In this document: in pieces, positions 6,032 through 11,912 of the stretch | Numbering within the stretch: position 1 is the stretch's first letter | How the letters are laid out: each line of letters opens with the position of its first letter | Source: Erythrobacter sp. UBA2510 | GTDB lineage: Bacteria; Pseudomonadota; Alphaproteobacteria; Sphingomonadales; Sphingomonadaceae | DNA: 14,068 nucleotides | Assembly: GCA_002341345.1 (NCBI GenBank) | Contig: DDNW01000106.1 | Location: forward strand, 2,432 to 16,499 | Direction of reading: 5' to 3' | Notes under the pieces: generated by a model | Told to the model about the DNA's origin: nothing | Seen by the model: the letters and a program-made list of their open reading frames with translations, nothing else | Databases searched by the model: none | Made by a program: the position numbers and the translations under genes

Positions 6032-7462
6032 ATGAGGACGGGAATGAACTACACGCGACGTGCCGGGCTTGTTGCCCTCGCCGGGATTGCCTCGCTGGCA
6101 CTGGTGTCCTGCGGTTCGGGCGGAACCCCGAGCGAAGGCGGTGAAACGGTCGCTGCGGCCAATCTCGATGGCACGATCGAAAAGCCGAACCTGACGCTCG
6201 GCTTCATCAAGCTTACCGACATGGCCCCGCTCGCCATTGCGCTGGAGAAGGGCTACTTCGCCGAGGAAGGGCTCAACGTTCAACTGGTCCCGCAGGCGAA
6301 CTGGAAGGTGCTGCTCGATGGCGTCATTTCCGGTGAGCTCGACGGTGCGCACATGCTCGCCGGTCAGCCGATTGCCGCGACGATCGGCTACGGCACCAAG
6401 GCCGATCTGATCGCGCCGCTCAGCCTCGACCTCAACGGCAATGCGATCACGCTGTCAAACAAGGTCTGGGCCGAGATCAAGCCGAGCCTGCCGACCTCAG
6501 GCGGCAAGATCACCCACCCGATTTCGGCCTCCTACTTGAAGCCGGTGGTCGAGGAGTACGAGCAGCAGGGCAAGCCCTTCAACATGGGCATGGTTTTCCC
6601 GGTCAGCACCCACAATTACGAACTGCGCTACTGGCTCGCGGCAGGTGGCCTCAACCCCGGCTATTACACTGCCGGCGACGTTTCGGGCACGGTCGATGCC
6701 GATGTGAAGTTGTCGGTCACCCCACCGCCGCAGATGCCCGCTACGCTGGAGGCGGGCACGATCGAGGGCTATTGCGTCGGCGAGCCATGGAACCAGGCTG
6801 CCGTCTTCAAGGGCATCGGCGTTCCGGTCATCACCGATGACGAGATCTGGAACGATAACCCGGAGAAGGTTTTCGGCCTGCGCAAGGACTTCGCCGAGAA
6901 GTATCCGGCGACCACCGCGGCCATGCTGCGGGCGATCATCCGCGCCCAGCAATGGCTCGATGCCGATGGCGGCGCCAACCGCGCCGAGGCGGTCGAGATT
7001 CTCAGCCGCCCGAACTATGTCGGCGCCGATGCCGAGGTGATCGCCGCCTCCATGACCGGCAAGTTCACCTTCGAGAAGGGCGATACCCGCGATGCCGAAG
7101 GGTTCAACATCTTCTTCGACAAATATGCCGGCTACCCGTATTATTCGGACGCCATCTGGTATCTGACGCAGATGCGTCGCTGGGGCCAGATTGCCGAGGA
7201 CCAGAGCGATGACTGGTATGCCACGACCGCCAAGGCCGTATATCGTCCCGACCTGTACCTGGCCGCTGCCAACCAGCTGGTCGCAAAGGGAACGATCACC
7301 AAAGACGATGTACCCGAAACCGACGGCTACCGTGCCCCGACGAACGAGTTCATCGACGGCGTCACCTATGACGGGCATAAGCCGAACGATTATCTGTCGA
7401 AATTCTCGATCGGCCTCAAGCAGGGCGACCGCGTCACGGCCTCGGGCGTGAGCGGCAGCTAA
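6032..7462 (+). CDS. nrtA: NrtA: nitrate-binding lipoprotein of the nitrate ABC transporter
   Basis: NrtA (476 residues) captures nitrate in the periplasm for the NrtB/NrtCD importer. ATG 6032 is preceded by AAGGGG (6019-6024), just after the leader terminator. ATG 6044 is an alternative start. The N-terminus is a lipoprotein signal: TRR at residues 8-10, a hydrophobic stretch, and lipobox LVSC with Cys27, so the mature protein is probably membrane-anchored by lipid. The fold of the NrtA/CmpA family follows from ~53 ([20 protein letters not shown]), with LNGNAITL (134-141), HNYELRYW (194-201) and VGEPWN (249-254). It is a paralogue of nasS, but exported. The twin arginines only loosely resemble a Tat signal. 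Bicarbonate or cyanate specificity is possible in the family but unlikely beside nirB. Confidence 0.94.
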   Translation: MRTGMNYTRRAGLVALAGIASLALVSCGSGGTPSEGGETVAAANLDGTIEKPNLTLGFIKLTDMAPLAIALEKGYFAEEGLNVQLVPQANWKVLLDGVISGELDGAHMLAGQPIAATIGYGTKADLIAPLSLDLNGNAITLSNKVWAEIKPSLPTSGGKITHPISASYLKPVVEEYEQQGKPFNMGMVFPVSTHNYELRYWLAAGGLNPGYYTAGDVSGTVDADVKLSVTPPPQMPATLEAGTIEGYCVGEPWNQAAVFKGIGVPVITDDEIWNDNPEKVFGLRKDFAEKYPATTAAMLRAIIRAQQWLDADGGANRAEAVEILSRPNYVGADAEVIAASMTGKFTFEKGDTRDAEGFNIFFDKYAGYPYYSDAIWYLTQMRRWGQIAEDQSDDWYATTAKAVYRPDLYLAAANQLVAKGTITKDDVPETDGYRAPTNEFIDGVTYDGHKPNDYLSKFSIGLKQGDRVTASGVSGS

Positions 7463-7490
7463 TTTCCGCATGACCAAGGGGAACACCACG

Positions 7491-8549
7491 ATGGCTACCG
7501 CATTTGCAGACGCGCATCCGGGCGACGAGCCCACGATCGAGGCCGTTTCAGGCTCGGTCGCGGGTAAGGTCGCACCATTGCCGGCAGAGGCTGAGACGCC
7601 GACCGCACCCTCCTCCGCTTTAGCGGGCAAGGTCGCGGGATGGGCCAAGGGCCTGCTCGCTCCCGTGCTGGGCATCGTGATGTTCCTCGGTCTGTGGGCC
7701 GCACTTGCTCCGCAGGTCGATACTTCGCTCGGCGCTCTGCCGGGTCCGGGCGAGGTTGCCGAGCAGGGTGTCGCCCTGTTCGAGGAATGGTCGGCTGCGC
7801 GCGAGGTCGAGGCGCAGTTCTACGCGGATCAGGATGCGCGAAACGAAGCAGCGATCGCGGCAGGAAACCCCGGCGCGGTCAATGACTTTACCTATGCCGG
7901 TCCGCCGACCTTCCTCGACCAGATCATCACTTCGCTGCAGACTGTGGCGCTGGGCTTTTTTCTGGCCACGGCAGTGGCCGTGCCCATCGGCCTGATGGCC
8001 GGTCTGTCGCCCACCTTCAACGCCGCGATCAATCCGCTCGTGCAGATCATGAAGCCGGTCAGCCCGCTCGCCTGGCTGCCGATCGTGACAATGGTGATCT
8101 CGGCAATGATCTCCAGCGTCGACCCGCTGCTGCCCAAGGCTTTCGTGATCTCGGCGCTGGTGGTGATGCTGTGTTCGCTGTGGCCCACGCTGATCAATAC
8201 CGCCGTGGGCACCAGCAGCATCGACAAGGACCTGCTCAATGTCGGGCGCGTGCTCAAGCTGGGCACCTTTGCCAAGCTGACCAAGCTCGTTCTGCCCGCC
8301 AGCCTGCCCTACATCTTCACCGGCATGCGCCTGTCGCTGGGCGTGGGCTGGATGGTGCTGATCGCGGCCGAAATGCTCGCGCAGAATCCGGGCCTCGGCA
8401 AATTTGTGTGGGACGAGTTCCAGAACGGCTCCAGCCAGTCGCTCGCCCGGATCATGTTCGCGGTGATCGTGATCGGCTTCATCGGCTTCGGTCTCGACCG
8501 GATTATGATGGCGCTGCAGGCCTTCGTCTCCAAGAACAGGACGGTCTGA
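7491..8549 (+). CDS. nrtB: NrtB: nitrate ABC transporter permease
   Basis: NrtB (352 residues) is the inner-membrane permease, presumably working as a homodimer with the fused ATPase. I prefer ATG 7491 because AAGGGG (7476-7481) is spaced correctly; the in-frame ATG at 7470 has no ribosome-binding site. A polar N-terminal tail of ~50 residues precedes TM1 (~54-73). A charged segment (~95-140, including EEWSAAREVEAQFYADQDAR) then lies before the BPD_transp_1 domain, with membrane segments near 145-170, 192-206, 217-237, 283-296 and 321-338. The cytoplasmic coupling loop is recognisable around NVGRVLKLGTFAKLTKLVLP (250-269), which contacts the ATPase. The charged segment is, as far as I recall, usual in proteobacterial NrtB. 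It starts 28 bp after nrtA. Confidence 0.93.
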   Translation: MATAFADAHPGDEPTIEAVSGSVAGKVAPLPAEAETPTAPSSALAGKVAGWAKGLLAPVLGIVMFLGLWAALAPQVDTSLGALPGPGEVAEQGVALFEEWSAAREVEAQFYADQDARNEAAIAAGNPGAVNDFTYAGPPTFLDQIITSLQTVALGFFLATAVAVPIGLMAGLSPTFNAAINPLVQIMKPVSPLAWLPIVTMVISAMISSVDPLLPKAFVISALVVMLCSLWPTLINTAVGTSSIDKDLLNVGRVLKLGTFAKLTKLVLPASLPYIFTGMRLSLGVGWMVLIAAEMLAQNPGLGKFVWDEFQNGSSQSLARIMFAVIVIGFIGFGLDRIMMALQAFVSKNRTV

Positions 8550-8551
8550 TT

Positions 8552-10231
8552 ATGGATCAGCCTATCCTCTCACTAACCGGCGTCACCAAATCCTATGTTG
8601 GCAGCGGCGGCACCAGCCAAGTTCTGGCCGGGATCGACCTGGAGGTCGCCGAGGGCGAGTTCGTCGCGATCCTGGGCTTTTCCGGTGCGGGCAAGACCAC
8701 GCTGATCAGCGCGATCGCCGGTCTGGTCGAGCCCGATGGCGGCGAGATCCTGCTGAAAGGTACGCCAATCGACGGCCCGGACAAGGAGCGGGGGCTGGTC
8801 TTCCAGTCCTATTCGCTTTTCCCCTGGCTGACGGTCGAGCAGAACGTCGCCCTTGCGGTGGATGCCGTCCACAAGGATCGCAGCAAGGCTGATCGCGCGG
8901 CGCTGGTGAAGCAGAAGGTCGAACTGGTGGGTCTTGGCCATGCGATGGACCGCAAGCCGGCCCAGCTTTCGGGCGGCATGCGTCAGCGCGTTGCTGTGGC
9001 CCGCGCGCTGGCGATGGAGCCGGAAATCCTGCTGCTCGATGAGCCTCTCTCCGCTCTCGATGCCTTGACCCGGGCCAAATTGCAGGACGAGATCGAACGC
9101 ATCCGCAAGGAAGAAGGTCGCACCATCCTGCTCGTGACCAATGACGTGGACGAGGCGCTGCTGCTGGCCGACCGTGTTGCCGTACTCACTCCCGCTCCTG
9201 CCGCACGGATCGGCGCGATTTACGAGGTTGACGTGGCCCGCCCGCGCGACCGCGAGGCAGTCAACGATGATCCGGCCTATCAGCGCCTGCGTAAAGACAT
9301 CGTCTCCTATCTCGGCTCGCTCAATGCCGAGAGCAGTTCGGTGGGCGAAAGCGGGGTAGCCCTGCCCAATGTCACGCCGCTCGACCTCGCGCCGCCGCCA
9401 CAGGCCTATCGCGAGGCGGCGCAAAGCCCTGTCGAGCGTCGCTATCTGGAGTTCTACAAGCTCGACAAGATCTACCCGACCCCCAAGGGGCCGCTGAAGG
9501 TCGTTGATGACTTCAACCTGATCATGGACAAGGGCGAGTTCATCTCGCTGATCGGCCATTCGGGTTGCGGCAAGTCCACGGTGCTGACCATGGCCGCGGG
9601 CCTGAACGCCATTTCGGGCGGTGGTATCGTGCTGGAAAACCGTGAAATCAGTGTTGCCGGCCCGGACAAGGCGGTGGTGTTTCAGGCGCCCAGCCTGATG
9701 CCCTGGCTGACTGCGCGCCAGAACGTCGCGCTCGGGGTCGAGCGTGTCTATCCCCATGCGGGCAAGAGCGAGCGTCGCGACATCGTCGATTATTACCTCG
9801 ACCGCGTCGGCCTGAGGGATTCCAAGGACAAGATGGCCGCCGAGATGTCGAACGGCATGCGCCAGCGCGTCGGCATCGCGCGCGCCTTCGCGCTGTCGCC
9901 GCGCCTGCTGCTGCTCGACGAGCCGTTCGGCATGCTCGACAGCCTCACGCGGTGGGACCTGCAGGACGTGCTGGTGGAAACGTGGAACCGCACCAAGGTG
10001 ACCGCGATCATGGTCACCCACGATGTCGACGAGGCGATCCTGCTGGCCGACCGGGTGGTGATGATGACCAACGGGCCGAACGCGACCATCGGCAAGGTGC
10101 TAAAGGTCGACCTGCCGCGCCCGCGCGACCGCAAGGCGCTGCTCGATACGACGGAATTCTATCACTACCGGCAGGAGGTGCTGCACTTCCTCGCCGAATA
10201 CGATCACGGGCCAGCCGCAAAGGCGGCCTGA
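8552..10231 (+). CDS. nrtC: Fused double ATP-binding subunit of the nitrate ABC transporter
   Basis: This 559-residue protein holds two ABC ATPases in tandem and probably powers NrtB-mediated nitrate import. It starts 2 bp after the nrtB stop. Domain 1 (~5-255): Walker A GFSGAGKTT (42-50), signature LSGGM (139-143), Walker B ILLLDEP (159-165), but the switch His is Asn197 (VTND). Domain 2 (~300-550): Walker A GHSGCGKST (335-343), signature MSNGM (432-436), Walker B LLLLDEP (452-458), switch His490 (VTHD). A low-complexity linker spans ~256-295. Cyanobacterial transporters use separate NrtC and NrtD; here both ATPases are one chain, and there is no NrtA-like C-terminal domain as in cyanobacterial NrtC. 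The two deviations fall in one composite ATP site. Confidence 0.92.
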   Translation: MDQPILSLTGVTKSYVGSGGTSQVLAGIDLEVAEGEFVAILGFSGAGKTTLISAIAGLVEPDGGEILLKGTPIDGPDKERGLVFQSYSLFPWLTVEQNVALAVDAVHKDRSKADRAALVKQKVELVGLGHAMDRKPAQLSGGMRQRVAVARALAMEPEILLLDEPLSALDALTRAKLQDEIERIRKEEGRTILLVTNDVDEALLLADRVAVLTPAPAARIGAIYEVDVARPRDREAVNDDPAYQRLRKDIVSYLGSLNAESSSVGESGVALPNVTPLDLAPPPQAYREAAQSPVERRYLEFYKLDKIYPTPKGPLKVVDDFNLIMDKGEFISLIGHSGCGKSTVLTMAAGLNAISGGGIVLENREISVAGPDKAVVFQAPSLMPWLTARQNVALGVERVYPHAGKSERRDIVDYYLDRVGLRDSKDKMAAEMSNGMRQRVGIARAFALSPRLLLLDEPFGMLDSLTRWDLQDVLVETWNRTKVTAIMVTHDVDEAILLADRVVMMTNGPNATIGKVLKVDLPRPRDRKALLDTTEFYHYRQEVLHFLAEYDHGPAAKAA

Positions 10232-10291
10232 CTTTCACGGGAGAGGCCGAGGGCGGCAAGGGGGCCGCGCTTTGGTGCCTTACTGACATAG

Positions 10292-10372
10292 CCGGTCATG
10301 GACCGGTCCCGGCGGGCAACGGCGCTCGCCTCTCGATCCGATTTTTTGGAGCGCGGGACGCGTGTGTCCCGC
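10292..10372 (+). other. Intercistronic hairpins between nrtCD and the porin gene
   Basis: CCGGTC-ATG-GACCGG (10292-10306) and GCGGGAC-GCGTGT-GTCCCGC (10353-10372) are perfect stems in the 157-bp gap. The second ends 2 bases before the ribosome-binding region AGGGAGG (10375-10381) of the porin. Neither is followed by a T run, so they are probably not terminators; they could protect or process the mRNA so that the porin is made at a different level from the inner-membrane subunits. The hexaloop of the second lacks the G4 needed for an ANTAR site. Confidence 0.45.
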
Positions 10373-10388
10373 CCAGGGAGGTGTAGTT

Positions 10389-11600
10389 ATGAAAACCCGT
10401 TTTGCTCTTCTGATTGCCGTTTCCGCGATGGGCTTTGCCAGTCCGGCCGTTGCCAAGGTGGGCGATCCCATTGCGCTGGGCGATGACGCCTCGCTCGACA
10501 TCATCGCCAATGCGCGCCTGCGCTACGAGATGGTCGAGCAGGATAATGCGGCGGACGACGCCAATGCTGTGACCTTGCGAGGTCGGCTGGGCGCGGTGCT
10601 CAAGGTCAGCCAGTTCGAATTCCTCGCCGAGGGCGAAGGGACCGTCGCCATACTCGACGATTACAACGATACCCTGCCGGGCAATGGGGTGGAGCCGTTC
10701 TCGGTCGTGGCCGATCCCGAGAATATCGAACTCAACCGTTTGCAGGTGGAATTTAAGCAGGACAATTTTGCCCTGACCGTAGGTCGTCAGCGTATCATTT
10801 ATGACAATGCCCGCTTCGTCGGCAATGTCGGCTGGCGCCAGAACGAGCAGACCTTCGACGCGGCGCGCGCCCAAGCCACTTTTGGGCCGGTCAAGCTCGA
10901 CGCTACCTATTCGATCAGCCAGCGCACGATCTTCGGTAATGACAGCCCGAACGAGCATTTCGACGGCGATATCCTGCTGCTCAACGGCAGCGTCAAGGCG
11001 GGCGTCGTGAACCTCACCGCCTTCGGCTACCTGATCGATTACGATACGCGGGTCGCGTTCTCGAGCCAGACCTGGGGCGTCCTCGCAACGGCGACGATCC
11101 CCGCTGGTCCGGTCAAGATCCTCGGGCAGGCAAGCTTCGCCACGCAGGAAGACATGGGCGAGAACCCGACCCCCTATTCGGCCGAATATTACAACCTCGA
11201 ACTCGGCCTCGGCGTGGCGGGCTTCACGCTCAAGGCCGGTTATGAGGAACTGGGCAGCGATGGCGGCGTCGCCGCGTTCCAGACCCCGCTGGCGACCGTG
11301 CACGCCTTCAACGGCTGGGCCGATCTGTTCCTGACGACACCGGTTAATGGCATACGCGATTATTACGGCAGCCTGGCCAAGGGCTTCGCCGTACCCGGCG
11401 TCACGACCTTCAACGCGATGGTCGTCTATCACGAGTTCGACAGCGACTTCGGCTCGATGAGCTACGGCTCCGAGATCGATGCGCAGGTCGGCTTCAAGGT
11501 CGGACCGGTCGGGCTGCTGGTGAAATATGCCAATTACGACGCGGACGAATTCGGCGTCGATACCGAGAAGGTGTGGCTGCAGGCCGAATACAGCTTCTGA
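10389..11600 (+). CDS. Outer-membrane porin, alginate-export family, in the nitrate operon
   Basis: This 403-residue protein has a classic signal peptide (MKTRFALL, hydrophobic core, SPAVA cleaved before Lys23) and ends in the beta-barrel terminal Phe (QAEYSF). The mature sequence alternates polar and hydrophobic residues with many aromatic and Gly positions, as in beta strands, and resembles the alginate-export (AlgE-like) barrel family: GDDASLDIIANARLRYEMVE near the start, then KQDNFALTVGRQRIIYDNAR. AGGGAGG before ATG 10389 fixes the start. Placed between transporter ATPase and nitrite reductase, it most likely lets nitrate or nitrite through the outer membrane; alginate transport is only the family name. 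The substrate is inferred from context. Confidence 0.82.
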   Translation: MKTRFALLIAVSAMGFASPAVAKVGDPIALGDDASLDIIANARLRYEMVEQDNAADDANAVTLRGRLGAVLKVSQFEFLAEGEGTVAILDDYNDTLPGNGVEPFSVVADPENIELNRLQVEFKQDNFALTVGRQRIIYDNARFVGNVGWRQNEQTFDAARAQATFGPVKLDATYSISQRTIFGNDSPNEHFDGDILLLNGSVKAGVVNLTAFGYLIDYDTRVAFSSQTWGVLATATIPAGPVKILGQASFATQEDMGENPTPYSAEYYNLELGLGVAGFTLKAGYEELGSDGGVAAFQTPLATVHAFNGWADLFLTTPVNGIRDYYGSLAKGFAVPGVTTFNAMVVYHEFDSDFGSMSYGSEIDAQVGFKVGPVGLLVKYANYDADEFGVDTEKVWLQAEYSF

Positions 11601-11617
11601 ATAATGATGACGGGACT

Positions 11618-11678
11618 TGCTCGCGCAGGCTTGCCTGCGTGAGCATGGAGGCGGGCCCCGCGCATCGGTCCGCCTCCA
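11618..11678 (+). other. Tandem strong hairpins after the porin gene
   Basis: Two stems follow the porin stop by 17 bases. TGCTCGCGCAGG (11618-11629) pairs over 12 bp with CCTGCGTGAGCA (11634-11645) around CTTG. TGGAGGCGG (11646-11654) pairs with CCGCCTCCA (11670-11678). No T run follows, so this is not a standard intrinsic terminator; it could stabilise the 3' end of the nrt-porin message or mark a Rho-type end. It separates the operon from the nirB promoter region. Confidence 0.55.
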
Positions 11679-11712
11679 TCATCCCGAGGGGGGTACGGCG
11701 GTTTCGTCTTGC

Positions 11713-11759
11713 TGCATTGCAAAAGATACTTGCCGCAGGGGCCCCGTATCGGGTAATGG
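11713..11759 (+). promoter_or_regulatory. Putative nirB promoter with upstream TGCRTTGCAAAA motif
   Basis: TGCATTGCAAAA (11713-11724) differs by one base from the motif before nrtA and lies 57 bases from the first leader hairpin, against 58 there. TTGCCG (11730-11735) and TAATGG (11754-11759), 18 bp apart, are candidate -35 and -10 boxes that would start the RNA near 11766, at the foot of the leader hairpin. The boxes are weak and inferred; the motif and spacing are direct observations. Confidence 0.35.
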
Positions 11760-11766
11760 ATTCGCA

Positions 11767-11883
11767 AGCGATGAGTGCGCCCGTCCGGCGTTGGACGATC
11801 AGGCCCTCTCGCTCAATTTGCAAAAACAACGTGGCAATGGTGCCGCCAGTCTTCCTTTCGGGGCATGACTTGGCGGCTTTTTT
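11767..11883 (+). ncRNA. NasT-responsive ANTAR antiterminator leader before nirB
   Basis: This is a second copy of the dual-hairpin leader. P1 is CGTCC-GGCGTT-GGACG (11782-11797), with possible outer pairing of GCGATGAG (11768-11775) against CTCTCGC (11805-11811). P2 is GTGGC-AATGGT-GCCGC (11831-11846), loop A1 and G4. The P2 stem is identical to the one before nrtA, whereas P1 has a different stem sequence that still pairs fully. P1 and P2 are 33 bases apart (32 in the other leader). The P2 3' arm is reused as the terminator 5' arm. The 312-bp gap 11601-11912 thus holds hairpins, a putative promoter and this leader, and no gene. Confidence 0.85.
11842..11883 (+). terminator. Intrinsic terminator (attenuator) in the nirB leader
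   Basis: GCCGCCA (11842-11848) pairs with TGGCGGC (11871-11877), with further GTC/GAC pairing inside, followed by six T residues (11878-11883). It ends 29 bases before the nirB ATG. It cannot form together with P2, because both use 11842-11846. Confidence 0.87.
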
Positions 11884-11912
11884 GCGTGCGTTGTCGATGA
11901 AGGAACGAGGCG

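Noticed and set aside
6497..7675. Long minus-strand open frame opposite nrtA
   Set aside because: It mirrors a well-supported plus-strand gene in high-GC DNA and shows no recognisable domain; the same applies to minus-strand frames at 8573-10021, 10296-11432 and 12414-13982.
10342..10347. T6 run before the porin as an intrinsic terminator
   Set aside because: No stable stem lies immediately upstream of it; the strong hairpin comes after the run.
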